Shown here: positions 39,026 to 47,595 of the stretch, one piece after another | How positions within the stretch are numbered: the stretch's first letter is position 1 | Layout of the letters: each line of letters begins with the position of its first letter | Assembly (NCBI RefSeq): GCF_004135585.1 | Contig: NZ_CP035501.1 | Span: 3,233,501 to 3,297,500 of the forward strand | Direction of reading: 5' to 3' | From: Sphingosinicella sp. BN140058 | GTDB lineage: Bacteria > Pseudomonadota > Alphaproteobacteria > Sphingomonadales > Sphingomonadaceae | Length of the DNA: 64,000 nucleotides | Position numbers and translations under genes: made by a program | The notes under the pieces: generated by a model | What the model was told of the DNA's origin: nothing | The model's input: the letters and a program-made list of their open reading frames with translations, nothing else | Database searches by the model: none

Positions 39026-39364
39026 TCAGTCTCCCAGGCCGGGACTGGCCGAGAAATATTTCTCGAACTTGCCTTCCTCGCCCTTGTGGTCGTCGGCATC
39101 GGCCGGAGATTCGCGCTTGCGGGTCAGGTTCGGCCATTCGGCCGAATAGGTCGCGTTGACCTCCAACCACTTTTCGAGGCCGGCCTCGGTATCGGGCAGG
39201 ATCGCCTCGGCCGGGCATTCGGGCTCGCAGACGCCGCAATCGATGCACTCGTTAGGATTGATGACGAGCATGTTCTCGCCCTCGTAGAAGCAGTCCACCG
39301 GGCACACTTCCACGCAGTCCATATATTTGCAGCGGATGCATGCATCGGTGACGACGTAAGTCAT
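39026..39364 (-). CDS. fdxA: 7Fe ferredoxin FdxA
   Basis: Small cytoplasmic electron carrier with one 3Fe-4S and one 4Fe-4S cluster. The 112 residues contain the cluster motifs [18 protein letters not shown] near 9 and [16 protein letters not shown] near 40, plus the C-terminal extension ([15 protein letters not shown]) typical of the alphaproteobacterial FdxA type. The start at 39364 is clear. It sits between carD and an S4 protein/helicase pair, an order often conserved in alphaproteobacteria. Confidence 0.96.
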   Translation of the reverse strand: MTYVVTDACIRCKYMDCVEVCPVDCFYEGENMLVINPNECIDCGVCEPECPAEAILPDTEAGLEKWLEVNATYSAEWPNLTRKRESPADADDHKGEEGKFEKYFSASPGLGD

Positions 39365-39392
39365 GACTTCCTTCTCCCTGTACGGGCCGGCT

Positions 39393-39689
39393 CTAGTCGC
39401 CGCCCCCTTCGCTCGTCAACGGGGAGCCTTCGACCAGCTCGCTGTAGAGCATGCGCGCTTCCGCCGGCGGGCCGCGGCGAGCGGGCAAGGCTTCGATCCG
39501 CAGCACCCGCACCCTGCCGTGAACGGCGAAAGACAGCACGTCGCCGATCCGCACCGGCGCGTGGGCACGATCGACGATCCGGCCCGAGAGGCGCAGATGC
39601 CCTCCCTCGGCCAGCGCCTGGGCGAGCGACCGGGTCTTCACGATCCGGGCGAACCAGAGGAATTTATCGAGCCGGAGCGTGTCAGCCAC
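39393..39689 (-). CDS. S4-domain RNA-binding protein, HSP15-like
   Basis: 98 residues beginning with the S4 motif [35 protein letters not shown]. In E. coli HSP15 this domain binds free 50S subunits carrying a nascent chain, helping to recycle stalled ribosomes. It starts at GTG 39689, which overlaps the helicase stop by eight bases. A longer upstream frame inside the helicase is not conserved-looking. It is co-transcribed with the helicase, so a joint role in RNA or ribosome turnover is plausible but unproven. Confidence 0.88.
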   Translation of the reverse strand: MADTLRLDKFLWFARIVKTRSLAQALAEGGHLRLSGRIVDRAHAPVRIGDVLSFAVHGRVRVLRIEALPARRGPPAEARMLYSELVEGSPLTSEGGGD

Positions 39690-42207
39690 GCCGGAGCCCC
39701 GCCAGCGCCGCAAAGGCATGGGAAGGATCCGCCTGGGGCTCCGGCCGCCGGCGGGCATGGCCGCGCCACACCCAGCCAGGCTGTTCGCCCGGCGTGGCGC
39801 CGCTCGGGCGGAAGCCGAGATCGCGCATCAGCTTGGCGATCGTCTGCGGCTGCAGGCCGAGCGAGGTGGCGAGCGCTTCGTCGACATAGGTTTCCGCCTT
39901 GCCGGCGCGCGCCTCGAACGCGCGCTTCGCCAGCCGCTCGACAAGATCGACCCGGACCATCTGCGGGCCGAGCGCGCGATAGCCGAGCCTGGCGAGCAGC
40001 CGCCGCTCCGTCTCTCCCGGTGTCGGCAGGACGACGGCGGATTCGGACGGGAGCAGGGGCATGGCGACGCCCGAGCAGGCGCTGCGCAGCGCCGTACGCC
40101 AGCGCCGCGGCTCCGGCTTCAGGATGTCAGGCAGATACAGATCGAGGGCGCCGATCCGGACCCTGAGGCGGGTGATCAGCTTGCGCTGCTCGCGCTCGAG
40201 CGCGGCGATCGGCTTGGCCACCACCTCCCGCGGCACGATCCCGCCTTCGTCGACCAGCATCGCCAGGATCGAGCGGATCGCGGGCGGCGCACTCGAATCC
40301 TGCGCCGCCGCACCCGCGGCGCGCAGCGGCGCCAGCCAGTGTTCGACCTGATGGCGCAGCCAGAGGTCGAGACGCGAGGTGACGGTGGAGCGTCCGCGTT
40401 CCGACAGCCGATCGAGCCTGCGATCGATCAGCAGGCGCGGCGACAGCAGATTCTTGCCCGGGCCGAGCCGCGCCACCTCGTGCCCGCGCCATAGGATCGC
40501 GATCGGCAGGCCGGGATCGGTGCGGAGGGTGAAATGGTCGTCGGTGTCGGCGGCGAGGGCTGCCGCGCGCTTCTCGAACTCGCCGCCGAGCCGGCGCTCG
40601 GCTGTGGCCAGCAGCATCTTGCGATCGGCGTGCTTGGCGGTCGGATCGACCTCGAACGAGAAGCCCTCCATGCGGCCGATCGGGAACGAGCCGACGGTGA
40701 CCTCGCCCTGCTCGTCGACGATCACCGGGAATTCGCCGGCACCCTTGCGGCCGATGTCGCGCAGCAGCACCGAGGTGCGGCGGTCGACGAAGCGCTGGGT
40801 CAGGCGCTCGTGCAGCGCGTCGGAGAGCTTCTCTTCGACCTCGCGGGTGCGCTCGGCCATCGTCACCGGATCGGCCAGCCAGTCGGCGCGATGAGCGATA
40901 TAGGCCCAAGTGCGCACTCCGGCGATGCGGTCGGCGAGCGTGTCGATATCGCCCTGGACGTTGTCGAGCGCGGCCACCTGACTTGCATACCAGCCCTGCG
41001 GAATGCGGCCGTCCCCTTCGCTGAGATGCAGGAAGATGCGGCCGACGAGGCGAGCGTGATGATCGGGGCCGGTCTTGCGGAAATCGGGAAGGCCGCAGGA
41101 CGCCCAGAGACGCCGGACCTGGTCCTGACCCTTGGCGCGGGCCGCGATTTCCGGATCCTCGGCGAGCCGCTTCAGCACGGCGAGATCGATCGCCTCCGGC
41201 GCCGCGCGCAGCCCGAGGGCGGTCGGCCGGCGCTCCAGCGAGCGAACCAGCGCGTCGACGCTGCGGACATCGGGATCGCCCTCGCGCCAATAGAGATGGT
41301 CGAGCGGAGCGAAGCGATGCTCCTCGATCGCTTCGATCTCCTCGGGCCGGAATTCGGCAGCGAGTTCGCCTTCGAGCGTGATCGAGCCGAAGGTGCCGTC
41401 GCGCTGGTGGCGCCCGGCGCGGCCGGCGATCTGCGCCATCTCGGCCGGAGTGAGGCGGCGGCGGCGGCGCCCGTCGAACTTGGACAGGCCGGCAAAGGCG
41501 ACATGGGTCACGTCCATGTTCAGCCCCATCCCGATCGCGTCGGTGGCGACGAGATAATCGACCTCGCCCGCCTGATACATCGCCACCTGCGCGTTGCGGG
41601 TCCGAGGCGACAGCGCGCCCATGACCACCGCGGCACCGCCCCGCATCCGGCGCAGCATCTCGGCCACCGCATAGACCTGCTCGGCGGAGAAGGCGACGAT
41701 CGCCGAGCGCGGCGGCAGCCGCGACAGCTTGGTCGGCCCGGCATATGAGAGGGTGGAGAAACGCGGGCGGCCGATGATCTCGGCCTTGGGCAGCAGCGCG
41801 CGAACCATCGGCGCCAGCGCTTCGGATCCGAGGATCATCGTTTCCTCGCGGCCGCGGGCATGAAGCATGCGATCGGTGAAGACGTGGCCGCGCTCCGGAT
41901 CCGCGCCGAGCTGCGCCTCGTCGAGCCCGACAAACGCGAAATCACGCTCCATCGGCATCGATTCCGCCGTGCACAGGAACCAGCGTGCGTCCCGAGGCAG
42001 GATCTTCTCCTCGCCGGTGATCAGCGCGATCTGGTTCGCGCCCTTGAGCTTGACCATGCGATCATAGACTTCGCGCGCCAGCAGCCGCAGCGGAAAGCCG
42101 ATCATCCCCGACGAATGCGCGGCCATGCGCTCGACCGCGAGGTGGGTCTTGCCCGTATTGGTCGGACCGAGAATGGCGGTAAGCGGGGCCCGCGCGAACT
42201 GACTCAT
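39682..42207 (-). CDS. SUV3-like DEAD/DEAH RNA helicase
   Basis: ATP-dependent RNA helicase related to mitochondrial SUV3, common in alphaproteobacteria. About 841 residues from ATG 42207. It has Walker A ILGPTNTGKTHLA, Walker B LDEAQ, the SAT-equivalent LGSEA, and motif VI AQIAGRAGRHQRDGTFG. A long C-terminal region follows that includes a conserved late segment (LGLQPQTIAKLMRDLGFRPSG). Upstream starts at ATG 42252 and TTG 42264 are also in frame, and none has a strong ribosome site. MSQFARAPLTAILG looks like the conserved beginning. It overlaps the S4 gene. Confidence 0.92.
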   Translation of the reverse strand: MSQFARAPLTAILGPTNTGKTHLAVERMAAHSSGMIGFPLRLLAREVYDRMVKLKGANQIALITGEEKILPRDARWFLCTAESMPMERDFAFVGLDEAQLGADPERGHVFTDRMLHARGREETMILGSEALAPMVRALLPKAEIIGRPRFSTLSYAGPTKLSRLPPRSAIVAFSAEQVYAVAEMLRRMRGGAAVVMGALSPRTRNAQVAMYQAGEVDYLVATDAIGMGLNMDVTHVAFAGLSKFDGRRRRRLTPAEMAQIAGRAGRHQRDGTFGSITLEGELAAEFRPEEIEAIEEHRFAPLDHLYWREGDPDVRSVDALVRSLERRPTALGLRAAPEAIDLAVLKRLAEDPEIAARAKGQDQVRRLWASCGLPDFRKTGPDHHARLVGRIFLHLSEGDGRIPQGWYASQVAALDNVQGDIDTLADRIAGVRTWAYIAHRADWLADPVTMAERTREVEEKLSDALHERLTQRFVDRRTSVLLRDIGRKGAGEFPVIVDEQGEVTVGSFPIGRMEGFSFEVDPTAKHADRKMLLATAERRLGGEFEKRAAALAADTDDHFTLRTDPGLPIAILWRGHEVARLGPGKNLLSPRLLIDRRLDRLSERGRSTVTSRLDLWLRHQVEHWLAPLRAAGAAAQDSSAPPAIRSILAMLVDEGGIVPREVVAKPIAALEREQRKLITRLRVRIGALDLYLPDILKPEPRRWRTALRSACSGVAMPLLPSESAVVLPTPGETERRLLARLGYRALGPQMVRVDLVERLAKRAFEARAGKAETYVDEALATSLGLQPQTIAKLMRDLGFRPSGATPGEQPGWVWRGHARRRPEPQADPSHAFAALAGLRRG

Positions 42208-42448
42208 GGGAACTAGATCGGGCCTCCGGTCGGCAGACGCAATGATCTGCATAAGAGGGAGCAACGATTCAACGGCTCATCGGCTCCAGCCGACGCTTCG
42301 CCGCAGGGGAGGCAAGCCCGTACCAGGGTCTTAATGTTGATTTAACTGTGTTTCCGCAGAGTCCCGGGGTGTGAAGCGACGGGCAGGGCCAACGGGCTGC
42401 GCCTCGGCGCTTCGAAATCTTTGGTTTGAGACTGCGGGGATTGCCGCT

Positions 42449-44062
42449 TTGTATCAGTTCAACACTTTCGGAGCCGGCAACGCCGGAGGCGGCGGCGCCG
42501 CAACGCTCAGCGCCGATGCGGCCCTGCTCCGCTCGCGCAGCTTCGGCGTCCGCCAGGACGAGCCGCCGCAAGGCCGTCGTTTCGATCTCGTCGTCGATCT
42601 CGGCAGCGGGATCGGCTCGCTGACCTGGTTCCGCGGCCTCGCGACCTGCGGATTGCTCTGCTACGCCGCGATCTCGCTCGCACCCGGCTTCGATCCGATC
42701 CCGACGGCTTCGGCCAAGCCGCTTTCCGACCGCCAATGGGACCAGGCCAAGGCGCTCGCAATCTCGCCGCTCGCGCTCGGCGCCGATACCGGCCGCCGCA
42801 TGGCACCGAACGAAAAGAAGGTGCGCCCGCTGCTCGATACGCCGGAGCGTCCCAGCCTCGATCTCATCGCGACGATCGGCATGGGCGACAGCTTCGCCCG
42901 TGCGCTGACCCGGACCGGCATCGCCGATGCAGAGGCGGACCGGGTTGCAACCCTGATCGGCGGGGTCGTTCCCGTTGACGACTTGAGGCCCGGTACCGCG
43001 ATGCAGATCGTGCTCGGCCGTCGCGCCAATCGCTCCACTGCTCGCCCGCTGCAATCCCTGGCGCTTCGTGCCCGCTTCGATCTCAAGCTCGAGATCGTTC
43101 GCCAGGGCAAGGACTATATCGTCAAGCGCACGCCGATAGCGGTGGATACCACGCCGCTCCGCATCCAGGGCAGCATCGGCGACGGCCTGTACCGCTCGGC
43201 GCGGGCGCTCGGCGCTCCGGCCAAGGCGGTGGAAGCCTATATCCGGGCGATTGCCGGGAAGACCGAGATCGGCTCGCTCGGCCGATCCGACCGGTTCGAC
43301 ATCATCCTGGAACACAAGCGCGCCGCCACCGGCGAGACCCAGACCGGCGACCTCCTGTTCGCCGGCCTGAATCGCGCCAGCGGCAAGGATCTCCAGCTCC
43401 TGCAATGGGAGCAGGACGGCAAGCTGCAATGGTTCGAGGCGGAAGGGGTCGGCCGCAGCAGCGGGACCCTGACCCGTCCCGTTCCGGGCACCGTCTCGTC
43501 CAATTACGGCATGCGCCGCCACCCGATCCTGGGCTACTCGCGCATGCATCGCGGCATGGATTTCCGCGCCGGCTACGGCACGCCGATCCTGGCGGCGACC
43601 GACGGCAAGGTCGCGTCGGCCGGCTGGGCCGGTGGCCACGGCCAGCGCGTCCAGCTGACCCACAGTGACGGCCTGTCGACGAGCTATTCGCACATGAGCC
43701 GGATCGCGGTGCGTCCCGGCACCAGCGTCCGCCAGGGCCAGGTGATCGGCTATGTCGGATCCACCGGCCTTTCGACCGGCCCCCACCTCCATTACGAGCT
43801 CTACAAGAACGGCGTTTCGGTCAATCCGGCGAGCGTGACCTTCGTCAGCCGTTCGCAGTTGAGCGGCACCGAGCTTGCCAGCTTCCGCCAGAAGCTGCGT
43901 GGCCTGCTCGGCACCCCGGTCGGCGGCACCATTCGCAGCGCGGAGGCGACGCCCAAGGCGCCGGCCGCCGGCGTGATCCGCGCCGGCGCGACCGCGCCGA
44001 ACAAGGCGCTCGGTGCAACCCTGCGCACGGCGCAGGCCGCGTCGAAGAAGAAGCCGTCGTAA
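42449..44062 (+). CDS. M23-family peptidoglycan endopeptidase
   Basis: Cell-envelope hydrolase of about 537 residues. It has a membrane anchor or signal helix near residues 60-85 (GLATCGLLCYAAISLAPGF), a LysM/OapA-like middle, and a C-terminal LytM domain (about 365-465) with the zinc ligands in MHRGMDF and HLHYELYKNG. The tail is Ala/Lys-rich. TTG 42449 (MYQFNTFG) has GGGGA seven bases before it and is preferred. An in-frame GTG at 42371 would add 26 residues. The stop is followed by a GC-rich hairpin at 44096. Confidence 0.88.
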   Translation: MYQFNTFGAGNAGGGGAATLSADAALLRSRSFGVRQDEPPQGRRFDLVVDLGSGIGSLTWFRGLATCGLLCYAAISLAPGFDPIPTASAKPLSDRQWDQAKALAISPLALGADTGRRMAPNEKKVRPLLDTPERPSLDLIATIGMGDSFARALTRTGIADAEADRVATLIGGVVPVDDLRPGTAMQIVLGRRANRSTARPLQSLALRARFDLKLEIVRQGKDYIVKRTPIAVDTTPLRIQGSIGDGLYRSARALGAPAKAVEAYIRAIAGKTEIGSLGRSDRFDIILEHKRAATGETQTGDLLFAGLNRASGKDLQLLQWEQDGKLQWFEAEGVGRSSGTLTRPVPGTVSSNYGMRRHPILGYSRMHRGMDFRAGYGTPILAATDGKVASAGWAGGHGQRVQLTHSDGLSTSYSHMSRIAVRPGTSVRQGQVIGYVGSTGLSTGPHLHYELYKNGVSVNPASVTFVSRSQLSGTELASFRQKLRGLLGTPVGGTIRSAEATPKAPAAGVIRAGATAPNKALGATLRTAQAASKKKPS

Positions 44063-44095
44063 GCAGACGGGGCGGGCGCTCCCGCGTGGGCGTGA

Positions 44096-44121
44096 GCGGG
44101 CGGCCGGGAACGGCCGCCCGC
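44096..44121 (+). terminator. 11-bp GC hairpin with GGAA loop downstream of the M23 gene
   Basis: GCGGGCGGCCG, loop GGAA, CGGCCGCCCGC, perfect. It lacks a U-run. The loop and first base of the right arm form the GGAAC of the candidate EcfG promoter for the next gene. Confidence 0.55.
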
Positions 44122-44131
44122 CAGTGACGTT
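44107..44131 (+). promoter_or_regulatory. Candidate EcfG promoter for the small-protein operon
   Basis: GGAAC at 44107-44111, 16 bases, CGTT at 44128-44131, an exact match to the EcfG consensus and spacing. It lies 24 bases before the ATG at 44155, giving a very short leader. Confidence 0.6.
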
Positions 44132-44132
44132 C

Positions 44133-44154
44133 ATCGGAGCAAAGGAGCTCCGAT
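44133..44154 (+). promoter_or_regulatory. Hairpin presenting the ribosome binding site before 44155
   Basis: ATCGGAGC, loop AAAGGA, GCTCCGAT, a perfect 8-bp stem whose last base touches the start codon. The Shine-Dalgarno core AAAGGAG is in the loop and first stem base. It could tune translation initiation. Confidence 0.5.
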
Positions 44155-44424
44155 ATGGCGGATACAACATTCGACACGCCCGGCGGCGGCAGCCCGGCCC
44201 CGAGCGCACCCGGCGCGGCCGACAGCGAACGCGGTCGTCCCGCGACCTTCGATCCCAAGAGCGGCGAAGTGCATGGCAGCGGCTCGGGCGCGGGCGGCGG
44301 CGGCAACCAGGCCGAGGATTATGACGGCGATCCCATGGCCGGCGCGAGCCAGGAGCCGGTCGGCAGGGCACGTCCGATCGACAAGGCCATCGACCGCCCG
44401 ATCGACCCCGACGAGGGAATTTGA
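44155..44424 (+). CDS. Small hydrophilic protein, probably disordered
   Basis: 89 residues, Gly/Ser/Pro/Asp-rich, with no signal peptide or hydrophobic core (GGGSPAPSAPGAADSERGR). It ends with a repeated PIDKAIDRPIDPDEGI. No family is recognised. It is first in a run of three small genes (44155, 44427, 44650) with short gaps, behind a candidate stress promoter. Its stop overlaps an in-frame TTG of the next gene. A stress-protective or hydrophilin-like role is inference. Confidence 0.75.
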   Translation: MADTTFDTPGGGSPAPSAPGAADSERGRPATFDPKSGEVHGSGSGAGGGGNQAEDYDGDPMAGASQEPVGRARPIDKAIDRPIDPDEGI

Positions 44425-44426
44425 TC

Positions 44427-44633
44427 ATGGCCGGCACCCAAAGCGGCAGCGGCCATCCGACTCCGGGCAGCGATGAGGCCCGCCACCACGAAATTCCCGA
44501 AAGCCTGGAAGCCGAGAAAGGCCGCGGCGACGATTCGCGGCCGGTCGTCCAGCCCGGCCGCGACGCGGTCGCGCCCGACGGCACGCGCTACCGCTATGAC
44601 GATCTCGGCCGCGCCGAAGACGTCGAGGATTGA
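44427..44633 (+). CDS. Small hydrophilic protein, probably disordered
   Basis: 68 residues, strongly charged (ARHHEIPESLEAEKGRGDD) with a small C-terminal ordered-looking patch DGTRYRYDDLGRAEDVED. ATG 44427 lies two bases after the upstream stop. TTG 44421 is possible with overlap. No known family. Tight packing points to one operon with 44155 and 44650. Confidence 0.72.
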   Translation: MAGTQSGSGHPTPGSDEARHHEIPESLEAEKGRGDDSRPVVQPGRDAVAPDGTRYRYDDLGRAEDVED

Positions 44634-44649
44634 GAACAGGAGAGACAGG

Positions 44650-45114
44650 ATGGCAAACGACAACGACAATGCGCCGCTGAGCGGCAGCGATCTTCAGAAA
44701 TCCCAGTCGGGCGGCGGTTCCGGCGAGTTCGGCGGCAGCATGGACCAGCGCCAGGCAGAACCGGTCGGCGGCGGCACCACCGCCAGCGACCGCAGCAGCG
44801 CCGGCGGCTCGAGCGGCACCGGCGGCTACGGCAAGGCCCAGAACGTGACCCTGCAGCGCGAAGGACAGCCGGCGCAGGGCAGCCAATCGGGGCTCGCCGG
44901 CGGCGATCTCAGCGAAGGCGGCCGATCCGAGGACAGCAGCGAGATCGGCAACGCACCGAGCGGGCAATCGCGCGGCGAACGCTACGACGAGGAGCAGGGC
45001 GGCGGCCGCGGCGTGATGTTCGACGGCACCAGCAGCGTAAGCGAATATGTCGACGACCAGGGCGACGGCCGCGGCGAAACCGACGCGGAGGAATTCGAGC
45101 GCGAGAGCGACTGA
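44650..45114 (+). CDS. Glycine/serine-rich hydrophilic protein
   Basis: 154 residues, rich in Gly, Ser, Gln, Asp and Glu, without membrane segments. It has repeated SGGGSGEFGGS and GGTTASDRSSAGGSSG stretches and an acidic C-terminus (SEYVDDQGDGRGETDAEEFERESD). It looks intrinsically disordered. ATG 44650 follows AGGAGAGACAGG. It is third in the stress-operon candidate, and a large hairpin follows it. Confidence 0.75.
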   Translation: MANDNDNAPLSGSDLQKSQSGGGSGEFGGSMDQRQAEPVGGGTTASDRSSAGGSSGTGGYGKAQNVTLQREGQPAQGSQSGLAGGDLSEGGRSEDSSEIGNAPSGQSRGERYDEEQGGGRGVMFDGTSSVSEYVDDQGDGRGETDAEEFERESD

Positions 45115-45130
45115 GCGCTCCTCTTTGCAT

Positions 45131-45175
45131 GCGGCGGGGCGGCGGTGCCCTCCAGGGAACCGTTCGCCCCGCCGC
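45131..45175 (+). terminator. Large hairpin after 45114, also holding a GGAAC box
   Basis: GCGGCGGGGCG (45131-45141) pairs with CGCCCCGCCGC (45165-45175). Inside is a second stem GGTGCCCTCCAGGGAACC. GGAAC at 45156-45160 lies within it. Confidence 0.55.
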
Positions 45176-45180
45176 ACGTC
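45156..45180 (+). promoter_or_regulatory. Candidate EcfG promoter (one mismatch) of the H1-like gene
   Basis: GGAAC, 16 bases, CGTC (consensus CGTT), 35 bases before the ATG at 45215. The arrangement is the same as before 44155, with the -35 box inside a hairpin. Confidence 0.4.
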
Positions 45181-45214
45181 TGTTACGCATCAGTTACAAC
45201 CATGGGGACTGAGC

Positions 45215-46057
45215 ATGGCGAACTCGAACTCCGACGACCAGAAGACGAGCGGCTCCAGGACCGGCGGTGCCGATGCGGACAAGGAGTCCGGCGCGGTCTT
45301 CCCCGATGCGCTCAAGGAAGCTGGACAGCGTGCTGCGGAACTGGCCCAGAATCCGATCGCGCGGTCGATGATGGCCGCCGGTCTGGTCGCCGCGGCCGCC
45401 GCGCTGACCGCCAATGCCCGCGTTCGCAAGACGGTGCGCGACGCCGGCACCGACGCAGTCGACACCGCGAGTGCGGCGGCGGACAGCGCCAGCAAGATCG
45501 GTGCGGCGATCGTCTCGGCGGCGACCGACGCAGTGCGCCGTCTGCTCTCGGTCGGTGAGAGCGGCACCGGTTCGAACGCGGAGTCGAGCAGCGACGGCAA
45601 ATCCACTTCGTCGCGATCCGCAGCGGCGAAGAGCGGACGCGGCAGTAGCAGCAGCCGCAAGAGTTCGGCGTCGGCCAGCCGATCGAAGGCCAGCTCCGGC
45701 GGCAGCCGACGCGGCAAGGCCGCTGCGGCACCGACCGCCGAGAGCACCGGCGCGGGCGAATCGAGCGGCGGCGCCAAGGCCGCCGGCAGCCGGTCGCGGA
45801 CCAGCGCCAAGACGGCGAGTGCCGGTAAGACCAAGGCGAGCGCCAGCGGAACCAGCTCTGGCGGGCGCGGCCGCTCCGGCGCAAACGGCTCGACCGGCAG
45901 CAGCGATGCCGGTGCGGCCAAGGCCCCGGCGAAGCGGGCGACGAAAAGCGCACCGGCCGGCACCCGCAGCAGCGGTGGGCGGCGCAAGGCAACTGGAGAC
46001 GGCGCCGGCGCTTCGGCATCGGGCGGCAGCAGTGGTTCCGGCGGCGGCGACAGCTGA
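45215..46057 (+). CDS. Histone H1-like Ser/Ala/Gly/Lys/Arg-rich protein
   Basis: 280 residues. The N-terminal part (about 30-110) is alpha-helical with an alanine-rich hydrophobic stretch (RSMMAAGLVAAAAALTANARVRK). Then come about 170 residues of Ser, Ala, Gly, Lys and Arg with many SRK, SAK and AKAPAKRATK motifs, like the DNA-binding tail of histone H1 or bacterial H1 analogues. It has no signal peptide. The strongly basic tail suggests nucleic-acid or nucleoid binding, possibly under stress, which is inference. A strong terminator follows. Confidence 0.78.
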   Translation: MANSNSDDQKTSGSRTGGADADKESGAVFPDALKEAGQRAAELAQNPIARSMMAAGLVAAAAALTANARVRKTVRDAGTDAVDTASAAADSASKIGAAIVSAATDAVRRLLSVGESGTGSNAESSSDGKSTSSRSAAAKSGRGSSSSRKSSASASRSKASSGGSRRGKAAAAPTAESTGAGESSGGAKAAGSRSRTSAKTASAGKTKASASGTSSGGRGRSGANGSTGSSDAGAAKAPAKRATKSAPAGTRSSGGRRKATGDGAGASASGGSSGSGGGDS

Positions 46058-46090
46058 CGCAGGCACCGACTCCACGACAAGAAAGAAACG

Positions 46091-46121
46091 GGGCTCGGCC
46101 GTCGCGGCCGAGCCCTTTCTT
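46091..46121. terminator. Bidirectional terminator between H1-like and hydrolase genes
   Basis: GGGCTCGGCCG, loop TCG, CGGCCGAGCCC, then TTTCTT on the plus strand. On the minus strand the stem is followed by CGTTTCTTTC. It sits between convergent stops. Confidence 0.88.
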
Positions 46122-46123
46122 AT

Positions 46124-46972
46124 CTAAAGCGGCCGCCCGGCCGCGCAGGCTTCGAATTCGACCGGATCGTGCGCGCAGATGATCCGGACCTCGCCCGATT
46201 TCTCCACGGAGAGCCGGCGCAACCGTTCCTGATTGCTGAGGCGCGCGCTACGATCCACTTCCATCAGGTTCTGATAGCCGCGCAGGCCCGGCGTGCATTT
46301 CCGCCTGGGACCGCGCATCTCGCCGCGGTAGAAATAGGCGTCGCCGGCGTGAAGGAACCAGCCGTCGTCGGCCTGGATGGCTATCCCGGCATGACCCCAT
46401 GTGTGGCCTGGCAGGGGCACGAACAGGATTTCGGGCGGCAGCCCCTCCAGCGCACGCACCGCAGGAAAGCCGAACCAGGCCTCGCCATTGCCGCTGTAGC
46501 GCCGCCACTTGTCGACTTCGTTGAACTGCGCCGGACGATAGCGGTTGCGCGGAACGAAGCCCCTGCGCGGACCGGTGGCGGCGGTGAACTCCGCATCCAT
46601 CAGGTGGATGGTCGCGTGCGGGAAATCCTCGAGCCCGCCGGCATGATCGAAATCGAGGTGGGTGAGCAGGATGTGACGAACGTCGGAGGGGTTGAAGCCA
46701 AGCCGCTGGATCTGCCGGATCGCAGTTTCTTCCTCGCGCAGCTTGATGTTGAGCAGGCTGCGCATCGTCTTGGTGATTCGCGGATCGGGGGGGCGATGGG
46801 GATGGTCGACGTCCTTCAGGCCGTAGCCGGTGTCGATCAGCACGAGGCCGTCATTGGTTTCGATCAGCAGGCAATGGCAGACCAGGCGGCCGGTGAGCCC
46901 GAGGCTCCGGCCGTCGAAGAATGCGCCCCCGAACGGGCAATCGGTTCCGCAATTGAGGTGATGTATCCGCAT
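46124..46972 (-). CDS. Metallo-beta-lactamase-fold hydrolase, lactonase-like
   Basis: Binuclear zinc hydrolase of 282 residues. The metal motif THLDFDHAGG (HxHxDH type with D in place of the second H, as printed) is near residue 105. Later ligands are in PLPGHTWGHAG, HAGDAYFY and ICAHDPVEF. The N-terminus DTGYGL is typical. The layout resembles the AttM/AiiA quorum-quenching lactonases and other MBL enzymes of unknown substrate. There is no signal peptide. The substrate cannot be told from sequence alone. Confidence 0.85.
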   Translation of the reverse strand: MRIHHLNCGTDCPFGGAFFDGRSLGLTGRLVCHCLLIETNDGLVLIDTGYGLKDVDHPHRPPDPRITKTMRSLLNIKLREEETAIRQIQRLGFNPSDVRHILLTHLDFDHAGGLEDFPHATIHLMDAEFTAATGPRRGFVPRNRYRPAQFNEVDKWRRYSGNGEAWFGFPAVRALEGLPPEILFVPLPGHTWGHAGIAIQADDGWFLHAGDAYFYRGEMRGPRRKCTPGLRGYQNLMEVDRSARLSNQERLRRLSVEKSGEVRIICAHDPVEFEACAAGRPL

Positions 46973-47034
46973 CGGCGCGCCTCCTGTTCGAGGCGGCTAA
47001 CGCCGGCCGCGGCGCGGCGGCTCCGAGCCGGTGC

Positions 47035-47071
47035 AAAAAAGAAGCGGGGCGCCGCTCGGACGCCCCGCTTC
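47035..47071 (-). terminator. Intrinsic terminator of the glycine-zipper gene
   Basis: On the minus strand GAAGCGGGGCG, loop of nine bases, CGCCCCGCTTC, then a run of six T. It is 29 bases beyond the stop at 47101. Confidence 0.88.
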
Positions 47072-47100
47072 GGGTACGCATTACAAAAAAGGCAGAGGCC

Positions 47101-47415
47101 TTAGCGGCAGCGGGCTCGGCTGCCGCGATTGCGATCGATCTCGCGGCCGGCAAGGGCACCCGCGACGGCACCGAGAACCGTTCCGGTGGTTCGTTCGCCC
47201 CGGGTGTCGATCGCCCGGCCAGCGAGGGCACCGGCAGCGCCGCCGACGATCAGGCCGGTGGTGCCGTTCTTGCGCTTGCAGCGCACGCGACCCTGGCTGT
47301 CGCGCCAGGTGCGGCCGTGATAATAACCATCGTCGCCGCGCGCGAAGGCGGGGGCGGCGGGCATGACCGGCATCGCCATCGTGGCGGCCAGCACGGCAAG
47401 AGTGACTTTACGCAT
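47101..47415 (-). CDS. Exported glycine-zipper (2TM, 17-kDa-antigen-like) protein
   Basis: 104 residues with a signal peptide (LAVLAATMAMPVMPAAPAFA) and two glycine-zipper segments, GLIVGGAAGALAGRAID and GTVLGAVAGALAGREID, spaced as in Rickettsia 17-kDa antigen-like outer-membrane proteins. It has no lipobox cysteine in the signal. Such proteins are thought to sit in the envelope, and a specific role is not known. It is transcribed alone with its own terminator. Confidence 0.85.
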   Translation of the reverse strand: MRKVTLAVLAATMAMPVMPAAPAFARGDDGYYHGRTWRDSQGRVRCKRKNGTTGLIVGGAAGALAGRAIDTRGERTTGTVLGAVAGALAGREIDRNRGSRARCR

Positions 47416-47548
47416 GAGTTCCTCGCTGGTTGATTTCTTGTCTGGTCCAACGCCTCCCTTATGGATGCAGTTTCATTAACCTAAAACAACGATCGGTTCA
47501 GGTGGGAGCAGGAGGCGCTCGCCTCGTCGCGAAGCCGCTCACCGGGGC

Positions 47549-47573
47549 AGAACCGCGCGTGGAAATGCGCGTT
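47549..47573 (+). promoter_or_regulatory. Candidate EcfG-like promoter before the 47596 gene
   Basis: AGAAC (one mismatch to GGAAC), 16 bases, CGTT, 22 bases before the ATG at 47596. Spacing and leader length are as for the gene at 44155. Confidence 0.4.
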
Positions 47574-47595
47574 GTGGGCGCGAAGGAGAGCGACA

